Of a stretch of 41,256 nucleotides of DNA, positions 32,615 to 40,070 are shown one piece after another. The stretch is from positions 1 through 41,256 of the forward strand of contig JAEWLN010000058.1 in the NCBI GenBank assembly GCA_023457535.1, read 5' to 3'. A model generated the notes under the pieces. It had not been told where the DNA came from and did no database searches. It was given only the letters and a program-made list of their open reading frames with translations. The stretch comes from Bacteroidota bacterium. Its GTDB lineage: Bacteria > Bacteroidota > Bacteroidia > Flavobacteriales > Flavobacteriaceae. Position 1 is the first letter of the stretch; each line of letters begins with the position of its first letter. A program made the position numbers and the translations under genes.

Positions 32615-33847
32615 ATGGCCCGTTGGATCATCTTTATTCTTGTTTTATTGTTCATTGAATTCTATGCGTTCCAGGCCATCCGGACACTATTTAAAGCGCG
32701 CTGGGTACTCGTAGCCTATCAGGTGGTGAGTGTGCTTATTCTCGTGTTCATTTTGTATTCGTTTACGCAATTTGACCGTTCAGTAGGGCAAACGCCGCGC
32801 ACGCTTTTTACATTCGGGCTCGTATTGCTGGTGTATTTGCCCAAAATCCTGCTGATGCTGGTTCTTTTTGGCGAGGATATGTACCGTCTGGGGCGCGGTG
32901 CGATCAACTTTTTTTACCGCTCCGATGTCGATACGGGCGCATTTCCGTCGCGCCGCAGGTTTGTAAGCCAGGTGGCAATTGGTTTGGCGGCGGTTCCGTT
33001 TTTGTCGCTGATTTACGGCATGGCCGTCGGGCGATACAATTTCAGGGTCATCCGGCAACAGGTATTTTTTCCGGATTTGCCCGATGCGTTCGACGGATTT
33101 ACCATCACGCACCTATCGGACATTCACAGCGGCAGTTTCGACAACCCCGACAAAATCAATTATGCGATCGACCTGATCAATGCGCAAAACGCCGATGTCG
33201 TATTGTTTACGGGCGATATTGTCAACACGCATGCACGCGAGATGCATCCGTGGATCGATACGTTCAACCGCATTCGGCCGCATCGTTTTGGGAAATACTC
33301 GGTTTTGGGCAATCACGATTACGGCGAGTATGTCGATTGGCCATCGGCGCGTGAAAAGGCCGACAATTTTGCCGCGATCAAGGACCTGCACCGCCAGATC
33401 GGATTTAAACTGATGCTCAACGAGCACACATTTCTCGAAAAAGACGGCCAGCGCATTGCCTTGGTAGGCGTTGAGAACTGGGGAAAGAATTTCAAGCAGG
33501 CGGGAGATCTGCACAAAGCCACCGCGGGATTGTTAGCGGACGATTTCAAAGTCCTGTTGAGCCACGATCCGAGCCATTGGGATTACGAGGTCAAGCAGCA
33601 CAAAAAGAATTTTCACCTGACGCTGTCCGGCCATACGCACGGACTGCAGTTTGGGATTGAAATTCCGGGCGTTTTCAAATGGAGTCCGGCGCAATATATT
33701 TACAAGCAATGGGCGGGCTTGTACGAGGAATTTGGCCGGTATGTGTATGTGAACCGCGGCTTCGGATTTCACGCCTATCCGGGTCGCGTAGGCATTATGC
33801 CAGAAATAACGGTGATTGAACTAAAAAAAGGTGAAAAATTAGCATAA
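32615..33847 (+). CDS. membrane-anchored metallophosphoesterase
   Basis: 410 residues from the ATG at 32615 (a start 14 codons upstream is possible). About three membrane helices lie in residues 1-90 and a fourth near 125-145, followed by a calcineurin-type phosphoesterase domain: HLSDIHSGS, FTGDIVNTH, LGNHDYGEY, LLSHDPSHW and LSGHTHGLQFG, which together give the Asp, His and Asn ligands of a dimetal centre. Relatives act on phospholipids such as UDP-diacylglucosamine or on nucleotides; the substrate here is unassigned. It diverges from polA. The thioredoxin-like gene follows after 73 bases with its own -7 box. Confidence 0.93.
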   Translation: MARWIIFILVLLFIEFYAFQAIRTLFKARWVLVAYQVVSVLILVFILYSFTQFDRSVGQTPRTLFTFGLVLLVYLPKILLMLVLFGEDMYRLGRGAINFFYRSDVDTGAFPSRRRFVSQVAIGLAAVPFLSLIYGMAVGRYNFRVIRQQVFFPDLPDAFDGFTITHLSDIHSGSFDNPDKINYAIDLINAQNADVVLFTGDIVNTHAREMHPWIDTFNRIRPHRFGKYSVLGNHDYGEYVDWPSAREKADNFAAIKDLHRQIGFKLMLNEHTFLEKDGQRIALVGVENWGKNFKQAGDLHKATAGLLADDFKVLLSHDPSHWDYEVKQHKKNFHLTLSGHTHGLQFGIEIPGVFKWSPAQYIYKQWAGLYEEFGRYVYVNRGFGFHAYPGRVGIMPEITVIELKKGEKLA

Positions 33848-33861
33848 TTCGTTAAAAATGC

Positions 33862-33869
33862 TACATTTG
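33862..33869 (+). promoter_or_regulatory. -7 box of the thioredoxin-like gene
   Basis: TACATTTG matches TAnnTTTG, about 51 bases before the ATG at 33921. No TTTG at -33. Confidence 0.5.
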
Positions 33870-33920
33870 TATCCGCAAAGCCCGAATCGAACGGTTTAGG
33901 AATTAAAATAGTTTGGTTTT

Positions 33921-34217
33921 ATGTCAAAATTTGGAGAATTAATCAATGCGCAGGTACCGGTACTGATCGATTTCTATACGGAATGGAACGAGTCATCGGT
34001 TTCGATGCATCCTGTGATCCGCGATGTGGCCGCTGCGCTCGGAGATAAGGCAAAAGTCATCAAAATCGACGTCGATAAAAATCAGGAACTGGCCGATGCC
34101 CTTCGCATCAAAGGACTGCCAACGCTGATGATCTACAAAGAAGGCCAGATGATCTGGAGACAGTCCGGCGAACTCGACGCCAATACGATCATAGGACTCG
34201 TTCAGGAACAAATCTGA
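33921..34217 (+). CDS. thioredoxin-fold protein lacking the CXXC motif
   Basis: 98 residues with the thioredoxin fold: VLIDFYTEW strand, VIKIDVDKNQELADALRIKG, the cis-Pro turn GLPTLMIYKEGQ (Pro67), and a final helix. Where thioredoxin has WCGPC this protein has W22-N-E-S-S26, so both redox cysteines are missing and it cannot do disulfide exchange. Related Cys-less or Cys-poor thioredoxin-like proteins occur in Flavobacteriaceae. A chaperone or binding role is likely. Its 3' end overlaps the convergent deacetylase gene by 16 bases. Confidence 0.93.
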   Translation: MSKFGELINAQVPVLIDFYTEWNESSVSMHPVIRDVAAALGDKAKVIKIDVDKNQELADALRIKGLPTLMIYKEGQMIWRQSGELDANTIIGLVQEQI

Positions 34218-34849
34218 CGGGGCACTTCGCATCGGTAGCCATTGGCAGTAAGAAATTCCAATACTTTAGGAAGCGCATATTCGAGGTTTTTCCTCGCCTT
34301 GACGCTGTCGTGAAACACGATGATGCTGCCCGGGCGCACATTCCGCAACACATTTTGAACGCATTGTTCCGGTGAAATGCCTGCGTCAAAATCCGCACTC
34401 ACAACGTCCCACATAATGATCTTATAACCCTGACGCCGCAGCACGCGTGCCTGCTTGCGCGTAATGCGTCCGTACGGCGGTCGAAACAGCCTGTGGCGGT
34501 CATCGGTCCGTTCACAAATCGCTTCGCGGCAAGCCATGACGTTGGCCAGGTAATCTGGTGCTGGCGTTTTCCAGCCGTTCCAATGATTGAAGGTGTGGTT
34601 CCCGATGGTGTGCCCCGCATCGAGCAGCTTGCCAAAAATATCGGGATGCTTGCGCACATTGTCGCCGATGCAAAAAAATGTGGCCCTGGCGTTGTGGACG
34701 GACAGTTGTTCAAGCACCCACGGCGTTACGGCTGGAATCGGGCCATCGTCAAAAGTAAGCCAGACCGTTTTCTCTTTGGTTTGGTAATCCCAGATATAGC
34801 GTGGAAACAGCCATTTAACGATGCGGTGCGTTTTGATCCAGAGTTTCAT
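34202..34849 (-). CDS. polysaccharide deacetylase (carbohydrate esterase 4)
   Basis: 215 residues from the ATG at 34849. CE4 enzymes remove N-acetyl groups from GlcNAc or MurNAc in peptidoglycan or exopolysaccharide. All motifs are present: TFDDGP (Asp34 base, Asp35 metal ligand), HTFNH (His85 and His89 metal ligands), RPPYG (123-127), MWDVVSADFD and IIVFHDS. The N-terminus is a single hydrophobic basic segment, without a clear cleavable signal, so location is uncertain. A terminator from the upstream DUF2723 gene lies just before the start. The gene converges on, and overlaps by 16 bases, the thioredoxin-like gene. Confidence 0.94.
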   Translation of the reverse strand: MKLWIKTHRIVKWLFPRYIWDYQTKEKTVWLTFDDGPIPAVTPWVLEQLSVHNARATFFCIGDNVRKHPDIFGKLLDAGHTIGNHTFNHWNGWKTPAPDYLANVMACREAICERTDDRHRLFRPPYGRITRKQARVLRRQGYKIIMWDVVSADFDAGISPEQCVQNVLRNVRPGSIIVFHDSVKARKNLEYALPKVLEFLTANGYRCEVPRQICS

Positions 34850-34856
34850 GGTGTTC

Positions 34857-34886
34857 AATTAAAAAAGGCGTCCGTGAGAACGCCTT
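34857..34886 (-). terminator. terminator of the DUF2723 gene
   Basis: On the minus strand AAGGCGT (34880-34886) pairs with ACGCCTT (34865-34871) around an 8-base loop and is followed by TTTTTAATT. It begins 10 bases after the DUF2723 stop codon and ends only 8 bases before the deacetylase ATG. Confidence 0.8.
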
Positions 34887-34895
34887 GGTTGGATC

Positions 34896-37800
34896 TTATT
34901 CGCTGTCGCGCCCAAAGCGTTCGAACATGCTGTTGTATTTGTTGAATATCGCGCGGTGTTTGGCGTAATATTCGGCATCGCCGCGGTCTTTCATGACTTC
35001 GAGCAGGCCGCGGTACCTTTCAATGTCGGTGATGATATCAATAATAAGGTGGTTTTGCTCGGTTGGCTTCAAACCTTTGTAATAGTTCAGGTTTTGCTGG
35101 TATTTACCGATGAGTTTGTCGAGCAACGCGCGCGCTTTGGCCGGTTCGCCCACTTCGTAATAACCGCCTGCAAACGGATCGAGCAGCGAATAATACCCGA
35201 AATAATCCACCGGCATTTTGGTCATCGCCAGATCAATAATGCGCCGGGCCTGGTCTTTTTTGCCTTCGTTGATTTGTTGCTCCATCAATCGTGCGAGATT
35301 GGTGCGGTACGAAATGCTGTTTTTGCGCGTTTCCGGATCGTGGTAAATGTGCGGGCTTTCGCTGTTGCCCCAATCCCATTTGGTGACGATGTCGTACATT
35401 TTGTCGCTGTCGATCTGACCCATATCGAGCGGGCTGCCGTTTTTAGGAATCGGCGTGCGCACCGGAACGAGCTTGTACACCATGCCGTCAAGCTGCAGAT
35501 AGTCTTTCATCCACAAATAATCGTCGTCGCCAAAACTGCCGCCGGTAAAATAGATAGGGCGTTTCCAGTTGTTGTTGAGCAATACGTCGAGCATCATCAG
35601 TCGGTTCTTATACATCGCCTGGCCTTTGATGTCGATGTCGATGTACGGCACGATCGAATCGTAATATTTAGGGGCGACCACTTTGTTGCGGATGATGTTC
35701 TCTTTGTCTATCGGAATCCGCACCTTATTGGTCGGATAAAAATGCACGTGCTGTCCGTTTTGCATCTGCACCATCGTGCGCGGGTCGTCGCTTGCGATAA
35801 AACCGATGAAGTCCTTGAGCGTCCAGCGGTTCTCGGTTTGCGGATTGTGGAACGCGAAATCGAGTTTGTCGCCCACGTATTGCTCGTGTTTGAACGAGAT
35901 AGGCAGGCCGTCCGAGGTGTAGGTTTTGCGTTTCATCTGGTCGATGTACCAGTCGGTCATGAACAAGCTCGTATTGACGATTTTGACGTCCGGCCTGATC
36001 TGCTCGATTTCCTGCGCGTACCACAGCGGGAACGTGTCGTTGTCGCCAATGGTGAACAAAATCGCATGCGGATCACAGGAATTCAGGTAAGCTTTGGCCA
36101 TGGCCAGTGCGGTGTAACGGTTCGAACGGTCGTGGTCGTCCCAGTTTTGGGAAGCCATCAATACCGGCGCGGCCAATAATGACGCGGCAATAACGACAGG
36201 CCCGGCCAGTTTGGGCTGCAGATAACGCTGGAGGTAATCGTAGATCGCGTAGACGCCAAATCCGATCCATATCGCAAATACGTAGAATGAACCCACCAGC
36301 GCATAATCGCGTTCGCGCGGCTCGAAAGGACGTTCGTTAAGGTAAATCTTAAGCGCCAAACCCGTAAAAAGGAACAGCACAAGCAACACGTAAAAACGCT
36401 TCAGGTCGCGGTTGGCGTGGTAAATCAATCCGATAAGCCCCAACAGGAACGGCAAAAAGAAATACACATTGCGCCCGGCGTTGTTGCGCACGTCATCGGG
36501 AAGATTTTGCTGCGACCCGAGGTGCATTTCGTCAATAAATCCGATGCCGCTGAGCCAGTTGCCATCCAGATTGTCATATTTGCCCTGGATGTCGTTTTGC
36601 CTGCCGACGAAATTCCACATCAGATAACGCCAATACATGTATCCAAACTGGTATTCAAACAGGAAAGACAGGTTGTCAGCCGTAGTGGGCTTCTGGATGA
36701 TCAGGTAATCCCCATATTCTTTTAGGAACGAAACGTAGCCTTCATTGTCGATGTCTTTGGCGGCGTAAGCTTTGCGGAATTCGGCGACGACCTGCACCAG
36801 TTCCTGCTCTTCCATGAATTCGGGTTTGATCCTGAAGTCGAGCGGCTTGGTGAAATTCATGTAATTCTCGGCATGTTCGGTACTCCACATGCGCGGAAGC
36901 CACGTTTTGTGGTTGTCGTCGGAGTTTTGCTCGGCGTTTTTCCAATTGTTGGTAATAATGTATTTGCCGGTTTTGTAGTCGCGCTCGTAATTGGGTTTTT
37001 TGTCCAGATACGGTTGGTCTTCATCGAGCCCGGCAAACATATCGGAGAACTGCGGGCCGTAAAAAAGCGGGTTCACGCCATATTGCTCGCGGTTGTAATA
37101 GGCCAGGACCTCGGCGGCATCGGACGGTTTGTTTTCGTTGATGACCACTTCGGCGTTGGCGCGTATCGGCAGCATCATCCAGGTCGAGAACCCGATCAGG
37201 ACAAAAAGAACGCACAAAATGATCGTATTGTAAAACACTTTTCCGTTCGCACGCGTGTACCGCAGGCCAAAATAGAAAAGCACCGCGATCAGCAGCGCAA
37301 TGAAAATGGTACCCGAATCAAACGGCAGCCCGAGGCTGTTGACCATAAAAATCTCGGTCTTGCCAAATAAGGCCATCGTCCACGGCAAAAGCGATTTGAA
37401 AATAAAAAGCAGGATGGCCACCACGACCACATTGGCGATGATGAAATTCCGAACCGTAATGGTTTTGTAATTTTTGAAATAGTAGAGCAACAATATCGCC
37501 GGAATGGTAAGCAACGCCATAAAATGCACCCCGAAGGAAAGCCCCGTCAACAGCGAAAGCACAATGAGCCATCGGTTGCCGCGCGGCGTGCCCATATCTT
37601 GTTCCCATCGCAACCCGAGCCAGAACATCAGCGCGATAAACATCGTGGCCATCGCATATACTTCGGCTTCGACGGCGCTGAACCAAAAACTGTCAGAGAA
37701 CGTAAAGGCGAGCGAGGCGACAAATGCGCTTCCGAGGATGGCGATCCTATTAGAATCGTTGTGTTCGCTGAACTGCAGGACAAGTTTCCGCAAGAGCATC

Positions 37801-38099
37801 GTCGTGGACCAGAACATGAACAAAATCGTAAACGCGCTAGAAAATACGGACATCATATTGACCATGAGTGCAATATTGGTGATATCAGGTGCGAACATCG
37901 CAAAGAAAGCGCCCATCATCTGGTACAAAGGTGCACCCGGCGGGTGACCTACTTCAAGTTTCGCGGCTGTCGCAATGTATTCGCCGCAATCCCAGAAACT
38001 CATCGTGGGCTCTACGGTCAAAGTAAACGTAATCAGTGCGATGGAAAACGAAACCCAGCCCAGGATGGTGTTCCATTTGTTAAAGTTGAAATTCGCCAT
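34896..38099 (-). CDS. DUF2723 (GT117) membrane protein, likely O-mannosyltransferase-like
   Basis: 1067 residues. The N-terminal ~220 residues form the DUF2723 domain, with several helices and the periplasmic motif FWDCGEYIATAAKLEVGHPPG, where Asp37 and Glu40 resemble the acidic pair of protein mannosyltransferases. A long hydrophobic/periplasmic region follows, and the final ~350 residues are soluble, with helical repeat-like segments. The family is GT117 in CAZy; a eukaryotic member, TMEM260, O-mannosylates proteins. In Bacteroidota the likely role is glycosylating exported proteins or envelope components, which is inferred here. It is a single transcription unit, ended by the hairpin at 34857-34886. 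Confidence 0.93.
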   Translation of the reverse strand: MANFNFNKWNTILGWVSFSIALITFTLTVEPTMSFWDCGEYIATAAKLEVGHPPGAPLYQMMGAFFAMFAPDITNIALMVNMMSVFSSAFTILFMFWSTTMLLRKLVLQFSEHNDSNRIAILGSAFVASLAFTFSDSFWFSAVEAEVYAMATMFIALMFWLGLRWEQDMGTPRGNRWLIVLSLLTGLSFGVHFMALLTIPAILLLYYFKNYKTITVRNFIIANVVVVAILLFIFKSLLPWTMALFGKTEIFMVNSLGLPFDSGTIFIALLIAVLFYFGLRYTRANGKVFYNTIILCVLFVLIGFSTWMMLPIRANAEVVINENKPSDAAEVLAYYNREQYGVNPLFYGPQFSDMFAGLDEDQPYLDKKPNYERDYKTGKYIITNNWKNAEQNSDDNHKTWLPRMWSTEHAENYMNFTKPLDFRIKPEFMEEQELVQVVAEFRKAYAAKDIDNEGYVSFLKEYGDYLIIQKPTTADNLSFLFEYQFGYMYWRYLMWNFVGRQNDIQGKYDNLDGNWLSGIGFIDEMHLGSQQNLPDDVRNNAGRNVYFFLPFLLGLIGLIYHANRDLKRFYVLLVLFLFTGLALKIYLNERPFEPRERDYALVGSFYVFAIWIGFGVYAIYDYLQRYLQPKLAGPVVIAASLLAAPVLMASQNWDDHDRSNRYTALAMAKAYLNSCDPHAILFTIGDNDTFPLWYAQEIEQIRPDVKIVNTSLFMTDWYIDQMKRKTYTSDGLPISFKHEQYVGDKLDFAFHNPQTENRWTLKDFIGFIASDDPRTMVQMQNGQHVHFYPTNKVRIPIDKENIIRNKVVAPKYYDSIVPYIDIDIKGQAMYKNRLMMLDVLLNNNWKRPIYFTGGSFGDDDYLWMKDYLQLDGMVYKLVPVRTPIPKNGSPLDMGQIDSDKMYDIVTKWDWGNSESPHIYHDPETRKNSISYRTNLARLMEQQINEGKKDQARRIIDLAMTKMPVDYFGYYSLLDPFAGGYYEVGEPAKARALLDKLIGKYQQNLNYYKGLKPTEQNHLIIDIITDIERYRGLLEVMKDRGDAEYYAKHRAIFNKYNSMFERFGRDSE

Positions 38100-38270
38100 A
38101 CGGGAATGCAGATTGATTTTAGTAGTACAAAGAAACTATTTTTTTGCTTAAGAGGGGCGGATTAACTAAAAATTGTATGTTCATTTGGGCAACGCGCAAA
38201 CCCTTATCGCCACAAGCCAAAGACTTTAGATCGGCAGCTGCGGTTACAGTAAATTTTTTTTGCAAAAATG

Positions 38271-38301
38271 TTTGCGGAAAATATTTTTTGTCTTAAATTT
38301 G
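38271..38301 (+). promoter_or_regulatory. Bacteroidota-type promoter of tRNA-Gln
   Basis: TTTG (38271-38274), 19 bases, TAAATTTG (38294-38301). Both boxes match the consensus with the ideal spacing, and the tRNA begins 24 bases further on. Confidence 0.8.
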
Positions 38302-38324
38302 CCCTCGCTTAACAGCAATAGAAT

Positions 38325-38395
38325 TGGCCTATGGTGTAATGGTAACACTACGGTTTTTGGTGCCGTCTTTCTAGGTTCGAGTCCTAGTGGGCCAA
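38325..38395 (+). tRNA. tRNA-Gln (anticodon TTG)
   Basis: Cloverleaf: acceptor TGGCCTA pairs with TGGGCCA; D arm around GTGTAATGGTAAC; anticodon stem ACGGT/GCCGT with loop TTTTGGT, giving anticodon TTG for CAA codons; T arm CTAGG-TTCGAGT-CCTAG. The discriminator is A. No CCA is encoded. A terminator follows directly and a promoter precedes it, so this is a single-tRNA transcript. Confidence 0.96.
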
Positions 38396-38400
38396 CGAAA

Positions 38401-38427
38401 AAGCCTCCTTGAAAAGGGAGGCTTTTT
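38401..38427 (+). terminator. terminator of tRNA-Gln
   Basis: AAGCCTCCTT and AGGGAGGCTT form a near-perfect stem with a GAAA loop, followed by TTTTT, starting six bases after the tRNA. Confidence 0.9.
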
Positions 38428-38440
38428 TATTTGGTCAGGT

Positions 38441-38570
38441 TTTGGGCGTGCCGGCGTTATCAGCCTCATTTTTCGAATCAGCTCCCGTGCCGCCGTCGGG
38501 CTGTGCGCTGTATCTTTTTTGCCGTCGTCCGTCAAAAAAGGATGCCGCTTCCATCCCTCACGCAAAAACG
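38441..38570 (+). repeat. dispersed hairpin element, copy C
   Basis: Shares GGGCGTGCCGGCG, CGTCGGGCTGTGCGCTGTATC and GGATGCCGCTTCCATCCCTC with copy B (reverse strand) and partly with copy A. The central hairpin arms are TTTTTTG (38515-38521) and CAAAAAA (38533-38539), different from both other copies but again complementary. It fills the interval between the tRNA terminator and the stress-protein gene, ending just before that gene's stop codon. Confidence 0.8.
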
Positions 38571-38574
38571 TTCG

Positions 38575-39414
38575 CTAGATCTTGAGCGTTACCACCGGTC
38601 GCACGGCGTGGTTGACCAGGTCCTCACTGATGCTGCCGTTGAAAAAATGCGCCAGGCCGGTACGACCGTGCGTGCACATCCCGATCAGGTCTGCGTCAAA
38701 TGTGTTGGCAAAGTTCAAAATGCCGCGTTCCACATTGGTGTCGTTGTAGATATGGGTCGAATAATTGTCGAGCGCAAAATTTTCATTTGTAAAATCGGCG
38801 ACAAAATCGGCCATGATCTTTTCTGCCACGTGCGTGGGTTTGAACGTATTGGGCGTATTGATCATTACGAGCTTGAGGTGCGATTTGAAAACCCGGGCCA
38901 GTTCTGCGATGCGGCGGAACGGTTTTTTGATTTCGTCGGAAAAATCGGAAGCAAAAACAAACGTTCCTGCTTTAAAATGGGGCATTTCGTTTTTGATGAC
39001 CAATACCGGCACGTCTGAAGTGCGCACGACTTTCTCGGTGTTCGAACCGATGAACAATTCCTGGAAACCGCTCGCGCCATGCGAACCCATGACAATAAAA
39101 TCCACGTTGTTCTTTTTGCTGACCCCGATGATGCCGTCGAATGTTTTTTCGAACTGGATGATTTTAGAGACGTTCAGTCCGTTGAGATAATCCACGTCCA
39201 TCAGGTTGTCGAGGTTGCTGATCGCACGGTTTTTAAAAAACATGATTTCCGGGATGTCGCTTCCTGATCCGAGCGCATCGGTACCTTGATTGGGCAGTTC
39301 AAGCATGTGCAGCAGGATGATTTCAGCGTCGTTTTCGCGCGCAATCTGGGCGGCCACGCGTAGGGCGTAATCGGCGTGTTTGGAGAAATCGGTGGGCACT
39401 AGAATTCGTTTCAT
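38575..39414 (-). CDS. universal stress protein with two Usp domains
   Basis: 279 residues made of two fused UspA-type domains. Domain 1 (about 1-145) starts KRILVPTDFSKHADYAL and has the ATP-binding pattern G-2x-G-9x-GS in MGSHGASGFQELFIGSNTE. Domain 2 (about 150-279) starts TFVFASDFSDEIKKPF and has CTHGRTGLAHFFNGSISED, also fitting the pattern, so both halves may bind ATP. Tandem Usp proteins are common in Bacteroidota and linked to stress survival; the specific role is unknown. Confidence 0.94.
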   Translation of the reverse strand: MKRILVPTDFSKHADYALRVAAQIARENDAEIILLHMLELPNQGTDALGSGSDIPEIMFFKNRAISNLDNLMDVDYLNGLNVSKIIQFEKTFDGIIGVSKKNNVDFIVMGSHGASGFQELFIGSNTEKVVRTSDVPVLVIKNEMPHFKAGTFVFASDFSDEIKKPFRRIAELARVFKSHLKLVMINTPNTFKPTHVAEKIMADFVADFTNENFALDNYSTHIYNDTNVERGILNFANTFDADLIGMCTHGRTGLAHFFNGSISEDLVNHAVRPVVTLKI

Positions 39415-39497
39415 AATGTAGAAGTGTAAGAAAATTAGTGAAAAAATGTTTGTTTTTGTACAATAAAGGTAGGAATTATTTTTAGATATGTTAGGAT

Positions 39498-39526
39498 TTT
39501 GATTTACAAAAAAATGATTATATTTG
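39498..39526 (+). promoter_or_regulatory. Bacteroidota-type promoter of rimP-nusA
   Basis: TATATTTG at 39519-39526 is an exact TAnnTTTG box; TTTG at 39498-39501 is 17 bases upstream, slightly closer than usual. Predicted start about 39532, giving a ~55-base leader that contains the hairpin at 39555-39579. Confidence 0.65.
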
Positions 39527-39554
39527 CAGCGTTATTTATTACCAATTAAATAAT

Positions 39555-39579
39555 GAGGGGACAGATGTCCCCTCTTTTT
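39555..39579 (+). terminator. terminator-like hairpin in the rimP-nusA leader
   Basis: GAGGGGACA (39555-39563) pairs perfectly with TGTCCCCTC (39566-39574) across a two-base centre and is followed by TTTTT. It has the form of an intrinsic terminator but sits between the rimP promoter and its ATG (39588). The USP gene is divergent, so nothing upstream needs terminating here. An attenuator for rimP-nusA is the natural reading. Confidence 0.7.
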
Positions 39580-39587
39580 ATAAATCT

Positions 39588-40052
39588 ATGACATTCAAAG
39601 AAAAAGTGTTGGAACTGCTCCAAAAGGGGCTCAGCGAAAAGCCGGAGCTTTTTTTGATCGACCTGCACATCAACGACGCATTTAAAATTGTCGTAACTTT
39701 AGACGGTGACAATGGCGTGACTTTGCAGGACTGCATCGACATCAGCCGCGCCATCGAACACAATCTGGACCGCGAAGAGCAGGATTTTTCGCTGGAAGTG
39801 GCCTCGGCAGGTTTGTCCGCGCCGCTCAAATTGGTCAGGCAGTATAAAAAGAACATCGGGCGCACCTTGATCGTCAAGACGAACGATGACAAAATAGAAG
39901 CGCAGCTCACCGGCGTGAACGATGATTTCATCACACTCGAGTGGCAGGCGCGCGAACCCAAAAAAGTCGGAAAAGGCAAAGAGACGGTGCAAAAGAAGCT
40001 GGAATTGCCTTATGCCGATATCAAAGAAGCAATCGTTACAGTAACATTTTAA
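39588..40052 (+). CDS. rimP: ribosome maturation factor RimP
   Basis: 154 residues. RimP helps assemble the 30S subunit. The N-terminal domain has the family pattern LFLIDLHINDAFKIVVTLDGD and GVTLQDCIDISRAIEHNLDR, then LEVASAGLSAPLKLVRQYKKNIG, corresponding to the usual SPGxxRPL region with SAGLSAPL here. The C-terminal Sm-like domain ends KKLELPYADIKEAIVTVTF. nusA begins 18 bases after the stop, the common bacterial order. Confidence 0.96.
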   Translation: MTFKEKVLELLQKGLSEKPELFLIDLHINDAFKIVVTLDGDNGVTLQDCIDISRAIEHNLDREEQDFSLEVASAGLSAPLKLVRQYKKNIGRTLIVKTNDDKIEAQLTGVNDDFITLEWQAREPKKVGKGKETVQKKLELPYADIKEAIVTVTF

Positions 40053-40070
40053 AAAAAATTAAAAGTTGGC

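Noticed and set aside
34956..36179. 407-codon open frame on the plus strand inside the DUF2723 gene
   Set aside because: It is antisense to the DUF2723 coding sequence, with a biased, low-complexity composition and no family features.
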